In this document: one piece after another, positions 16,547 to 28,800 of the stretch
How positions within the stretch are numbered: position 1 is the stretch's first letter
Layout of the letters: each line of letters starts with the position of its first letter
From: Typha latifolia
Taxonomy: Eukaryota > Streptophyta > Magnoliopsida > Poales > Typhaceae
DNA length: 64,000 nt
NCBI GenBank assembly: GCA_019914945.1
Contig: CM034102.1
Span: 12,575,501-12,639,500, forward strand
Reading direction: 5' to 3'
The notes under the pieces: generated by a model
Told to the model about the DNA's origin: nothing
Seen by the model: only the letters and a program-made list of their open reading frames with translations
Databases searched by the model: none
Program-made: the position numbers and the translations under genes

Positions 16547-18410
16547 CTAAGCATTAGCTATGTTTTTCGCTACATCGATCACAAATCGGTATCTAACGTC
16601 CCCTTTCTCGAGTCGTTCCATTGCAACATTCACATCATTCATTCCAATGACCTCAACCTCTGCAGTTATGTTGTGCTCCGCAGCAAAGTCTATCATCTCC
16701 TGGGTATCCTTCATTCCTCCAATCATACTCCCAGCCACAATTTTCCCTCCTACAAATTACTTGTTAGTGTCCAAAATCTAAACAAAAAGAGGTCAAACAT
16801 AAGTACATGTTAACTGCTGTGATTGAGCTACAATCCAAAGTGTAACTTTCAAAATGTCAGCACAACATAAAGTTCAAAAAGCAGACAAGATTACCATTCA
16901 TTAAAGGGAATATTGGTAGCTCCACAGGCTTGTTTGGTGCACCAAGCATGATCAGCTTACCATAAGTCTTCAGCAATGCAATCAAGGGAGAGATTTCATG
17001 AACTGCAGAAACAGTGTCAATGATACCATCCATGGTGCCCTTAGCAACCTACCAACATTAGTAAAATATAAATTGTTGTTATTGTTAAATAATAAGTTAA
17101 CTTAAAAGTTTAAGTTGTTAGGTAACAGACCAACAATTATAGATGATATTTGTTAGATTAATTGATCGAGAATTTTACCTTCATTTGATCAGCATTGCTG
17201 CTTAGTAAGAAAGCCTCAGCTCCCAGATTCTCAATTGCTTCCTTTCTCTTGCTAGTTGATGTGCTGATAACAGTGACCTTCATTCCATAAGCCTTGCCAA
17301 ACTTCACAGCCATATGACCAAGGCCTCCAAGTCCAACCACCCCCAAGTGCATCCCTGGTTTGTTCAATCCATGGTGCTTCATGGGGTTGTACACTGTGAT
17401 CCCTGCACACATTAGCGGTGCAATCTTGTTGCAGGGCAAGTTCTCAGGGATCCTGACGGCGAAATGCTCATTGACAATTATCATGTTTGAGAAACCTCCA
17501 TAAGTCTTTGTGCCATCAGAGTGGAAGCTGTTGAAGGATGGAACCAGTTTTGGGCAGTAGTTTTCGCAGTCGTGATTACAGTTGTCGCAAGAAAGGCAAG
17601 CGCTTATCGGGTAACCAACGCCGGCCTTCTCTCCGACCTTGAACTTCTGAACGTTGCATCCTACTTCGATGATGATGCCAACTATCTCATGTCTAAAGGA
17701 AATAATTCAATGGCAGATCATTTCTAGTCATTAACAAAATGTTTACTAAATGAGATCAATTAGTCAAGGCTGCAGATTTCAAAAAATTGTAGTAGAAAAT
17801 TCATCAGGCAATCATTATGACTATTGTTTTGTTATGCTTTAGAAGATAATATGTGCCCATGAAACCATCAGTGATCAGCGACTGCAATCTTACTTATGTT
17901 TACAAACTAAAATGTTTCTAAGGAAATGTAGATTTTACAACATTGAGAACGTCTACGAAGACGAAGAAAAGCGAAGTTTGCCTTTTCTACATATCTATAT
18001 CAAGTCATTGTACAAGATTACAACTTTACAATGTTTACAATTTAGAGGCAGAACAAAAGTTTCTTGCAAACACTGTAACAATATAATAAGCTGCATAACT
18101 CGAAAGAGTATACTGATGATCAAAGAGCAAGTGCAGCAAAGAGGTTATAAGGTACAGGAAGAGATGTATACAGAAAAGAGTCAAAATTTACAATAAACAT
18201 AAGAAAATAGTCATACAAAAGGTTGATCTTTATCAAGAGATTGCATACCCTGGAACCACTGGGTATGTGGCATTTCCCCACTCATTCTTGATGGTAGAAA
18301 GATCGGTTCGACAAATTCCACAATACAATATCCTTAAAGTGATATCATCCTCTGTCTTGGCTCTGCAAAATGAAGTAATAATCAAATCATATAATGGTAT
18401 CCTCGTGTAT

Positions 18411-18462
<52 letters not shown>

Positions 18463-18560
18463 CGAGAGAGAGAGAGAGACCTGAGGGGGAAGGAGAAGGG
18501 TGAGAGCACTCCACTAGAATCCATTGCTGCCAATCCTAATGCAATTTGTGGTTGCTCCAT
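16547..18560 (-). CDS. cinnamyl alcohol dehydrogenase-like zinc alcohol dehydrogenase
   Basis: A member of the plant CAD / mannitol-dehydrogenase group of NADP(H)-dependent zinc alcohol dehydrogenases. Five exons: 18481-18560, 18249-18362, 17179-17692, 16895-17048 and 16547-16749 (354 aa, normal length). Visible are DSSGVLSPF, the catalytic-zinc Cys in CGIC (residue 44), the PGHE motif (65-67), structural-zinc cysteines 97, 100, 103 and 111, [10 protein letters not shown] (third catalytic-zinc ligand), the Rossmann loop GLGGLG and [12 protein letters not shown]. It is odd around the active site: CGICRTDLS replaces the usual CGICHSDLH, so the His after the Cys is Arg, and the proton-relay His (His52 in Arabidopsis CAD5) is Ser. 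This argues against a classical lignin CAD role. The substrate is unknown. The TATA box is 73 bp upstream. Confidence 0.93.
18413..18462. repeat. (GATA)n microsatellite in CAD-like intron 1
   Basis: Twelve or so GATA units (TATC on the coding strand), followed by a short GA run. It lies just after the exon 1 donor of the CAD-like gene. Confidence 0.95.
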
Positions 18561-18632
18561 CTCTCTAACTCTTCTGAAAGTTAGGGAATGGAATAAATAC
18601 TTCTCCTGCTGAGAGAGAGGTCACATCTTCTT

Positions 18633-18640
18633 TATTTATA
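18633..18640 (-). promoter_or_regulatory. TATA box of the CAD-like gene
   Basis: TATAAATA on the minus strand, 73 bp upstream of the start codon. The leader between is GA/CT-rich. Confidence 0.7.
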
Positions 18641-19130
18641 GAGTTGCTAGGTGGATGAATCTACATCTCAAATTAATTCAGATTCTCTCAAGGTTTCCTA
18701 TCATATACTACTTTCCTTATATCTGAGAATTACTGGCTTCTCTGTAATCTATCTTACAACTGGCAGAGGATTTGCTTACATCCTAATATTGGGCCATGCT
18801 GTCCATGAATAGTAGTCAATGGAAACAATCAACTTTACACTAATGGATGCATTGATTCCACTATCTCTTCTTTCTTCTTTCATCTGCCTTTTTATCTTTT
18901 TTCCCCATTACGAGTTGTCGTTGCTAAATTTTTTTGCTAGTCTATCAAAACAAATAAATTTTCATGTTCATTTTTATCGTCAGCACTATCAATGCAACAG
19001 AGAAGCTTGCATCTAATTAAATTTCTTGTTATTCTACTGCTACTGAAGAACTCAGTAAAAGCACTTTCTGATACAAAATGTATACTGACATTTTCCATTC
19101 CTAATTGTTCCGGTACAAATGAGAGTGTTT

Positions 19131-20247
19131 TCATAAAAATTGTGTACAAGAAATCAGAAGAACTTCTGCTTCTGGTTCTGAGAAGGATTTGCTATTCCTG
19201 CTCGAATTCGAGAGTCGTTTGATTAATCTCTCCAAGGCTTCTCTCATCCACTGATGCTGGCATCCTTCTCTAGCTTCTGCTACTGTCACCTAATCAACCA
19301 AATCAGGCAGAAGAGATGAGAATCAAATTTCAAATTTACTTTTAGGTAGATCATCTTAAGGAGATCATAAGGCTCTAACTCACCCAACTTCTTTTTCGAA
19401 CATCCATCTCGGGCCAGTGAACTAGTTCCTCAGTTACATTCAGTGGAAACATGATTCCCTCATGGAATTTGTCATCTGTTCTGCTCTTATACTTCCATTT
19501 GCCAAGTCTTCGCTGCGATTACATAACAAATTCATCAGCTTTACTACTACAAGGATATCGTAAATTCTACGTAAGTAAGGCAAGAGAAGAGGATAGAGAT
19601 TAAAACCTCAACATTTCCTCTTACACCAGCTTCTTCCACTGCTTCCCGCAAAGCTGCTTGCTTTTTAGTCTCATCAATTTCCCATCCTCCCTGCGAGAAA
19701 ATAAGCACAATCTCAAATTGATGCCTGACAGTGATTTCAATATCTGTAACATAGATAATGAAAAAGGTTCCAATTTGGAACAATTCTTCCATATGTTTAA
19801 CGATGTTTTTAAAAAAGATCTGCAGATTTAGTTTTACGATTGGAGTATCTGTGAAAGAAAAGAAAAAAGAACAGGCAAAATAATACTATCAAATACCTTT
19901 GGAAACAGCATCCCATTTCCTTTCTGTGAACTAATGACAAGAACCTCGACTGCTTTATCGAGATCATCAACGCAGGAATTCTCAACTTCTAACTTGTATG
20001 GAATGCATCTGCTCGATCAAACAACCAAGAAAATCTGTGAGAAAACTAGGAGATTATTCTGGAAAACTAAATACTTCAAACCTTTCCATAGAATTAAACA
20101 ATCTCCAACTTCATAAAACTCTCTTCAAACCACAACAAGAGAAAAAAAAAAAAAAAAAATTTTAACTCACCCCACAACAAGGCGACTACCATTGCTGCTA
20201 TACCTCTGCAACTGCCTTCCTTGCCGGGAAACCAAAGAGACAACCAT
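19131..20247 (-). CDS. Nudix hydrolase (NUDT12/13/21-like)
   Basis: Five exons: 20171-20247, 19897-20008, 19607-19690, 19384-19512 and 19131-19289, all with GT/AG borders (186 aa). It starts MVVSLVSRQGRQLQRY. Exon 3 encodes a complete Nudix box, GGWEIDETKKQAALREAVEE followed by AGV, which fits G-x5-E-x7-R-E-U-x-E-E-x-G-U with all catalytic glutamates present. Then come LGKWKYKSRTDD, EGIMFPLNVTEEL and a helix ending WMREALERLI. Order and size match the small plant Nudix group (Arabidopsis NUDT4/12/13/17/18/21), which cleave nucleoside-diphosphate-linked compounds such as diadenosine or inositol polyphosphates. The true substrate and organelle cannot be told. It is separated from the CAD-like gene by 570 bp, same strand, each with its own TATA box. 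Confidence 0.94.
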
Positions 20248-20431
20248 CTTTCTCTCTTCTTCTTCTTCTTCTTCTTCCTCAACACAGCAGAGGACCAAAG
20301 AAGATTTAAAAAGAAGAAAGGGTCCAAATTCTAATGCCCCTTTCTTTGAAGACTATCTTGGAAAAGGAAAGAAGAAGAAGAGAAAAGGAGACGAAGATTA
20401 ATGAAGGCAAAGTCAGGGAAGAGAGGAGGTG

Positions 20432-20439
20432 TATTTATA
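20432..20439 (-). promoter_or_regulatory. TATA box of the Nudix gene
   Basis: TATAAATA on the minus strand, 185 bp upstream of the start. GC-rich sequence (GCGCGC, CACG) lies just upstream. Confidence 0.65.
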
Positions 20440-20559
20440 CGTGAAGCGCGCGCCAAGTGGTACGTTGCTTGGCACGATCCGTCACGCCCTCTCCGCCGCT
20501 GAATTAAAGGTTAATTATAACTAGAATTTTGTAACTTAGATCATTTATCTTTTCTTCTA

Positions 20560-21380
20560 ATTTTTTATGGTCGATTTTAAATTACTTTTTCCTTGTTATA
20601 CTTATAATCAAACTAACACTCCAATGTATCATTCTTACTCCTGTGGTGTAGACTAATATGAAATTATTCACCTTTCAAATCAAACTTAACAAATGGAAAT
20701 CTATCCTTAGCTTTAAACATTCTTCATTACACTAAGCCCCCTTCACTTGAGAGATAATTATAACTATTCTATAATTTTCTTTTTCTTTTTCTTTTTCTGT
20801 TTCATTCATGCATGCACTAAACAAGTTTCCCTACTTTTGTATCAAAGCAATCAATAAGATGACAAGATTCTTGCTCATAATGACACAAACTTACACTGCT
20901 ATTCTCACCAGAAAACAAAAACAAATACAATTACAAACTTATACTCTGCCAATGGAGTCTAGTTAATATCTTTAATTTGGATTCGCCTCTTTCTCAATAA
21001 TATATAGTCATATGATACAAAGAGGAAACGGACAAGGGACAAGGAGTCTGATTCCATTATTTGCATCAGATGCTTGTTGGCTTCTATCCCGAAACTGATA
21101 TTATACTGAACAATGGAACTCTGAGTAAAAGGAGAAAAAAAAAAGACTGATGCTATACCCACTATATGAACACTAAGATTAAAAATTATATATATTATAT
21201 TTTGACTCTATAAGAGTCAATATATATAACATTAGATAAGAAAAATTATGGAAAGAAGAGCTGCATTTTATCTAGGAATTAGGTTTAGGTTGGAGGAATA
21301 GAGACGGAAACTCACCAACTACTCAAAGCAGCTAAAGTTGTTAGAAAAAGATGTATATATTTATATTTTTGAAGTATTAG
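20560..21380. other. intergenic, no gene seen
   Basis: AT-rich. A palindrome at about 21186-21233 (TTGACTC-TATAA-GAGTCAA core inside TA-rich arms) could form a hairpin. No coding signal is seen. Confidence 0.5.
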
Positions 21381-22009
21381 TTTTAAGGGTAATTTAATTA
21401 TATTTGGACCTTCTAAACGATGAGTTAGTATCACTTGTATATTCTAAAGAAAAAAAATATTTTACTAAGACCTCCTAAACTGTTTTATAATCTCTTCTAT
21501 AATATCATTAATAAAAAAATTAATTTTATAAAATAATATTATCATAGGACTTGGTATTGAAATATTTAAGAGGAAACCCTGAAGTGGTTTGGCCCAATTT
21601 CAACTTATCCATATATACTTTTAAATTTAAGCACTTAACTATGATTTAAAACAAATCACAATTGTTAATCAACTGTTAGCTGAGATGTAAAATGATTTAA
21701 TTATCTCCATAGAAATATAATTTGACTTGAGAAAAGTATGGATACTTTTGGCCATATTCCAACTTTACTTATGGCGACAAATATTGCTGTGTAGTAACCA
21801 CTGTTAGATTTTGGACGGTGCACGGGATTTAGTACTAAAATTTGAAGTACATTAAAATTAGACTAAATCAGATAAACCAGGGGGCGTGGGATGGGTGGTG
21901 GTGGGAGTTAAATTGTAATTTGCTCTTCTTCATTTTTTTTAGAGGGTATAAATGATAAGAATCGTACTTTACTTTAGAAGGTATAGATGTAATTTAATCT
22001 AATTTAAAA
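21381..22009. mobile_element. MITE-like element with about 40-55 bp inverted ends
   Basis: The left end TTTTAAGGGTAATTTAATTA is continued by 'tatttggaccttctaaac'. The right end on the minus strand, TTTTAAATTAGATTAAATTA, is continued by 'catctataccttctaaag'. It has an AT-rich core and no ORF. No clear target duplication. The 'phrase' style of its ends resembles the elements at 30447-31594 and 46806-47044. Confidence 0.5.
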
Positions 22010-22159
22010 GTTCTTTTTCTCATGACATGCAATAAAATATTGAGCTCTAGCTTTGAGAATCTATAATTATGCGTATAAATAAAAGAGTGATCTAATACCA
22101 TTTGACCTCTCGGAAAGGATTTCCACTTTCAAATTCCTGTTAAAAAGATTTATAGACGA

Positions 22160-22258
22160 AAAAGTTAGTCCTAAGTTGCTTAGGCTTGCTTCGAGTTGAA
22201 TTGAGCTGAGCTGAGCCAAGCCTAAGTAAGAGCCAACTCGTTCAGGCTCGACTCGATA

Positions 22259-22311
<53 letters not shown>

Positions 22312-23175
22312 CTCGATGTGTGCTAAGAACACCATGAACATCCTTAACATAGTCAGTCGCCTATATACTCTTCTACTACCACTTTGCCTTTGACTCTGAT
22401 GGCCCCTCTAGCCCCGTTAGCGACAAACAGATTTTGGCCTCTAGAAGCTCTCCTAGACCAACTTCCACAAACCTCTTTTCCTCTACCAATGGGCCTTTGC
22501 CATTGTCGCCGCCATCATCACCTTTGGCTCCATTGCCAAATGCACATATTTAGTCGCCTACCTCATCTACCCTGCCTTCCTCACAGGCTTCATCTACCCT
22601 CACTGGTTCTGAGCCACCGCTAATTTGGTCCTCAAACAAAACCTTCTCTTATGCTCCATTGTCATTGAATTTGCTAGATTTTGGGTTGACCACCTCATCA
22701 GCAGGATTACCAAGCTTTGTGGATGCTCATTAAGGGTCCCTACATCGAGCGGCTTGACTTGGGTTACCACTCTTAACCTCGGTGGCCACAGTGGCACCCT
22801 TGTTGGGCCAGATTTGGGGTTGATGGCCTCATCGGTGGGATCACCATGCTCTATGGATGCTCATTGGGGGTCTCTGTATCGAGCGATTTGACTTAGGTAG
22901 CCACTCTCAACCTTCGAAGCCATTGTGGCACCCTTGCTGTGCTCGAGATTTTTCTCCTTAGTCTTGGGTTCAACTCTGACTACTTACTCACCATCTTCAA
23001 GTCGTACGCCCAATTCGTCCATGGCCAATTGTCAGCCGACTCGCCATCACTAGCATCCTCGTCGGTTGACCAGGTGAGCCTACACAAAAAAAAAAAAAAA
23101 TAGTTCAAAGTTAATTTCAAATCATGTCTGAGCCAAAGCCGACTTGCTCAAGCTTGACTGGTTTACACTCCTATC
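22160..23175. repeat. GAGCT-rich dispersed repeat with (TA)n tract
   Basis: Starts with 'GAGTTGAATTGAGCTGAGCTGAGCC'-like words, holds a pure TA run (22262-22309), and ends with 'CTCAAGCTTGACTGGTTTACACTCCTA', the typical end of the plant 'AGGAGTGTAAAC...' dispersed repeat family. Between lies about 700 bp of GC-richer sequence with two similar stretches (about 22690-22800 and 22805-22935, both with 'ATGGCCTCAT/CACCTCATC...GGATGCTCATT...GGGTCTC...ATCGAGCG'), an internal duplication. No known protein is recognised. Confidence 0.5.
22262..22309. repeat. (TA)n microsatellite
   Basis: A 48-nt run of TA dinucleotides inside the dispersed repeat. Confidence 0.95.
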
Positions 23176-23301
23176 CATCCATATCAGAAAGGTAGAGTAA
23201 TCATTTTGGAAAGTATCATCTTTTTATTGTCGATGGCAATGGCAGATATAGAAAATATAAAGCAAATGGAGCAGGCATAGATTCGGTGCGGGCTCAGATG
23301 A

Positions 23302-23382
23302 GTGCGATAAACATGCTAGCACCCCCGCGAGTCAGCCAACACGGAATCCCATCCCAAGTAGGAGGTATTATTTGGGCAATAC
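23302..23382 (+). pseudogene. 5S rRNA-like fragment
   Basis: GTGCGATAAACATGCTAGCAC resembles the start of plant 5S rRNA (GTGCGATCATACCAGCAC). ACGGAATCCCATCCCAAGTAG resembles its CCGGATCCCATCAGAACTCC, and TTTGGGCAATAC loosely matches the later TTGGGCG part. Substitutions and small insertions make it non-functional. It could be a lone pseudogene or the head of a 5S-derived SINE. Confidence 0.5.
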
Positions 23383-23399
23383 AACTATAAAAATCTCAA

Positions 23400-25840
23400 T
23401 AACACCGAATGCAAAATGAAGATTTGCCTATAGAATGTGATTCTATCAATATATTCTAGACTCACTAGTTGTTGACAGTCTTCTTGGCAGACAAGAGCAT
23501 CATATTCTTAGTCCCCTCCTTGTGGGCATTATTAATAAACCCATCCATACTTGCTGGCCTACACGGCATATATAAACTTTTTCCCTTTTTTACAATCTCG
23601 ATTAGGCACAAATCCTAAGGTATTCTTGAATTTTTAACTTACTGCAGCTTAACCTTCTAAGATTAAAACAAGATACAGGCTATAGATTGGACAGTGTGAC
23701 AAACTTTCCGGGGGTCATAATATGCAACTCTAATCACAACGCACTTATAGTATAATTTATGAGGAGCCAGAATATGGCTTACCTTTTAGAAAAGTTGAAA
23801 AGATAAATGATGTTTTGGGACTAATTCTACCTAGTAAATTACATTAACCCCTTCTTTCTGGCATATTTTTCATGTCACGTCTAACCTTCTTCTATTTTCT
23901 TTATATCATATGTAGGATTTTCCCCTAATAATGTAAGATTTATTAAAGCCACCAATGAGTCACTGTCCAGTGTCCACCTCCTGTTAAGCCCATAGAAAAG
24001 AAGAACATCTCAGAATCATTCGAGGGATAGGTCTGCTATTGTTTTATAACTTACAACTCTATTATACTATAAATCACAGTTATTACAACCAAACCCTACC
24101 GGTTGGTTAGACCGGTAAACAGTGAACTGACTACTAAATCGGTTCAGTTTAATTATAAAATAGGAAAAAATATAAATAAATTTTTAAAAATTGACTAATT
24201 CGACAACGGTAGTTCAACTGGTAAACCATGTAACTCGAATAATCTTTTGCAAACTTACTGAGTTGATTAATTTTTCAAAATTAGCTAGTTGTTTTAACAC
24301 CCAATTGTTTTATTATTTATCCTAAGAGTAATTTAGTCTAAAATTAAAAAAGAAAGTATATCTTTTAAAAAATTAAAAGTGTAATTAAGATATAGTTCCA
24401 TATAAGTTATATAATTTAATGTATTTGAATGTAAATATTAATTGACAATGACTAAGTAATACAAGATATAGTATAACACCGGCATCGTCTTTAGGGATCG
24501 CATCCCTAACAATATGAATACATGTATCTACCTTAAGTCTGTCTCAGTTAACTACTTCATAATTAAATTACCCCGGGATATGATTCACAATACATACCTC
24601 GTTCTTGAAACATGTCAATGGCTGATAATAGAAGTCATAGTACACAACTCGATTCAACTCCTCTGGTGCTTGATGACTGATAACTGAGATAGATTAGCAC
24701 TCGAACATATATATATATATATATGGCTCTCTCCTTATACTAAATGAAAAGTTTGCTTAGTGAGAGATATACATAGAACCCACTAATTCCTTATCTCTAA
24801 GCTCCTGGAGTTCTAAGGTCATTTTATAATTGTGGAGGATCCTTTGTTGTTCATATTAGGTAAGTCACAAAAAGAATTTCTATAGTATTATTCTTTGTTG
24901 TTCTTCGTGTTGCCATGGATTCATACTGGCGAGGGCTTGATTCAAACCAACATCAATATAATAAAGTGACTGTCTTATAAATTTCTAGATAGTACAATAT
25001 ATTTTATAAGTTAAGTTATTGTTTAAATAATACACCAGAATTTTAAAAAAAAAAAAAAAAAAAACTTAGATGGCGTGGGTAGACTATGAGAATGTGCGAC
25101 ATCAAATATTATAACTATCTTCTTGTAGTACTAAAAATTAAGATAATTATTTTATTAATAAATAATTAATAGTGGAGTGAATGAAACACATTGTGTTATG
25201 GCGTCTATGGGGATGTAAGTATTGTCTAATTTAAAAGCAAACAATAATTACGAGTTATTATTAAGTTATATTTAAAAACAACCAATAAGTATTGACCAAC
25301 CACCCATCCCCATAGTATCAAAAAAGGCTTCATTTGCAAAATTAATAATTAACTGTGTTTTTACTCCAGTAAATAAATGTATAAAAGTTGAAGAAATTTA
25401 AAGATATACATGCAATATCTTTGTTTAAAAAATTATACATACAAGTATCAACAAAGAGATGAGAGATTTTTTTGGAGTATACATGCAAAAAACAAAAAAC
25501 GAAAAATAAAAATAAAATCCCATATAATGTAGTGAGTGTACTCTATGGAAGCATGCAGGAGCAGTAATAGCAAGTCAGATGACATGAATGAACCTTTGAA
25601 CATGAAAGTCTGGCTCTTGCAGCACCAACTGCTTAGCTTTGTACAAAGATTTCGCTACACCCAACGTAGAAGACAACCAAAGAAAAGGGAAAGAAAAGAA
25701 CCCAATTTCAATGAGAGCCAGTTAACCTGAGTAGAGAACAAAATTGGGTGTGCGTAACCCATTTTTAATCCAATTTCCCAAGAGAGTTCCAGGATTCAAA
25801 ATAGACTGCTCAAACACAAAAAGAGAGAGATCAAAATACC
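23400..25840. other. intergenic, transposon debris, no gene seen
   Basis: AT-rich. It includes an 'ACCGGTTGGTTAGACCGGT'-type repeat around 24095-24240, poly-A runs near 23086 and 25048, and a short TA tract at about 24707-24724. The right end holds the presumed 3' UTR of the GH17 gene. Confidence 0.45.
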
Positions 25841-28800
25841 CTACAAGAAAACCATGCTCAACACTAGAACACCAATGACTTGGACAAGCGATATGGTGTC
25901 AAAAATAGTGCGTGGAGAGCCGGAATCGGTTGACGTGGAATTTGCAGAAGGAGCCAATGATGTGCTGTTGAACAAGGTGCCATTCTTACCGCCACTGAAC
26001 AAGAAAAACAAAGTTCTTAGTTAACCACTTTCAAAGAAGATAAAGTATATGGAGGATAAATGGCGAAGAGAAATGTGCATAATAGAATTTGAATTCTCAA
26101 CCAATATTTGCATTTGGAAGACAAACATTACTTTGACTTCAAGCCAACTGATTGTGAAATTCTCAGTGATGTAATGGTGTAATTAAGCCTAGTTTGATCT
26201 AGCTGAGCTCTGTTCAAGCTTGGTTTGAAATTAATTTCGACCCTAAGCCAAAGCATTAAGCTTGGATAGATTATTTTCAATTGGAGCTTATTGTGAGCTC
26301 AAGCTGCTTTATAATTAAGCAAATTCAAGCCTAAGTCATATTTGAATCAAGCTTAAATTGAATCTTGGATAGTCTATACTCTATACTTTGTAAAATCAAA
26401 TCAAATATTTAACTAAATTCAATTAATACATACATATATATTGGTCAAGCTTAAGTTGTTTCAAATATGAGTTGAGCATGTCTGACCAAATGAATATCAC
26501 ATCTTACTTTAAAAAAATCTGACCATCATTCTCTACAAATGAACAATGTGCTTCCAAATTCGGTTGCTGCACTGTCACACAACTGACTTCTTACTATTAT
26601 GCTTCCTTTATCTTAAGATAGAATCAAAAGAGTAGAAAATGTCTAGATAGGCTATGAAGGCTTTTAAATCACTGAATATGGCTTTGCTTCGAATCTAGTC
26701 ATTAGAGAATAATATGCAACTAAAAAGAAGACTGTTTAAATGAGAAGCAGAAGTACTGATGTGAGCAAGGAAAGACACATACCTTCCAGCAAATATACAA
26801 GAATCATGGCCTGCGAGGAAAGAAAGCATTCGGATATGTCAGTTGGCATTTAGTAATTTATACACTTCATCTTGGACATACTTCAATAATACCTAGCCAA
26901 TTTATAGGTAAAACTATCCATATGACAACTCAAACTAGTACGTGTTCTTTTATCTATACAAACAAGGTTAGCACATATTCAGTTAGTAAGCTTACTGAAA
27001 CAAGCTTGATTCTGTTCTTTATCTGATAATATGAAAAAAGAAATGCATGTGACAACATCTAATTTGGAATCTCTTAAGTTCAATCAGTCTCCTATTATAT
27101 TCAAATTATGAAGATACCAATTTTGGTGGCATACTATGATGCGCAAACCTAATTAAATCATAACAAATGCTTAATGAGGAAAGGGTGATAAAACCAGAAA
27201 CAGAGAAGACCGTGACAAAAAAATATAGCAGTGCATGTATCTTACTCGGGTTAGTCGTGGTGATGGCAGCAACCCCATTGAAGTAGCAAGTACCCGACCC
27301 CATCCCCATTCCATGGTAATATGCATTGAACGCATAAGAAGCATGAGCCTCCACCGAATCCGGATCATAGCAAGCTTGCCCCTGCATCAGCACCGAGCAG
27401 TCAACCTTCCCCGGTCCACATGCCCAATCCAATGCCGCCTGCAGCATCTTCTCATCCGCCCCATCCCTCGCGATACAATACGTCTGGTTTGTGGTATCAT
27501 TCGCCAACAGCACTCCAGACCCTGTCAAATGCAGCGTGTACGCCGGCAATCCACTTCCATCAAAAAGCCCCCAGTTCCTTTCAGACAAGGCCCCAGGACG
27601 CTGGTCCTCATCATACAGCTCATAGATATAAGTCGGCACTGGAACACCCGGGTGCTTAGGGGTTCCGGTGCTATTAAGCACATGGCGGATAAGATTACTG
27701 TTGTAAGTATCAGCATTGTCGGGGGTAGCATCGGGCTCAGAAGAGGGATCGCCCTTGTGCGGCCACCCAGACTCTAGCACGACAATCGGCACATTAGTCA
27801 CATTAAGATATGCCATGGCAAAGTAGGCTGCATCAACGATGGCATCAAACACGTTGGTGTAGTGAAGCAGAGTGTTAGCATCAACTGCCTCCTTGTTTGG
27901 CGGGAGTGGGCGGAATAGCGCATAATCCAGCGGGATTATCCCATTGGACTGCATGTAGTCGTAGTAAGGGTAGACGTTGAGCATGAGGTAGGAGTCAGTT
28001 GATTGCAAGAATTTGAGCATGGGAGTCATGACGCTGTCGAGGGAGCGGTTGAAGAAGGCTTGGGATGGCGGGAAGGAGTCAAGGATGATGGAGGAGGAGA
28101 GCGGGGTAGAGACCTTGATGTACTTGTCAAGGTTGGCGGCGACGAGGGCAGAGTGGACGAAGCGGAGGGCCGGAACGAGGAGGGAGACGGCGTTGGGAAG
28201 GGAGGAGGGGATCTCGGAGCCAACGGCAATGGCAGAGATGTTAACGGCGGGGAAGTGGGCCGCGACGTTGCGGGAGACCCAGGCGGCAGCGGTGGCGTTC
28301 GACTGGCCGATGGCGAGGAGCTGCTCGTTCGGGACGGAGACGGTCACGCGGATGCCGGTGCGGGCGAGGGCGGCGAGCATTGCCGGGTCGGTGTCGTAGA
28401 GGCGGACGTGACGTATCTGCTGGGAGAGAAGGAGAGCCACCACCTGGGTCGGAGAGGGCATGGCGGAGAGCGATGTGCCGATGTTGACGCCGATGTATGC
28501 ACCTGCATCCATGCATGCATGTAAATATACGTAAATCATTACAGAAGAGGGGCATTTTAGCCAACGAAATAAATAACGAATGCAATGGAATGGAATTGTA
28601 ACCCAACGAGTACGCTTAAGTTAGTCAACGATGCATTATGCTACTACATTGCGCCTTACAGAACGATGCGCAATGTACCGAACAGGGAGACCGGAAGGGT
28701 CCGCTTCAATGCGAAGCACTAGTCAACGGCACTAAATTGTGCTCCAAATGCCTACAATTAGCAACGACGATTTGAGTTTAAAAATGCCTAAAGAAAGAGT

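Noticed and set aside
27235..28524. Long plus-strand ORFs antisense to the glucanase
   Set aside because: GC-rich exon gives open antisense frames; no recognisable family, and the minus frame has full GH17 motifs.
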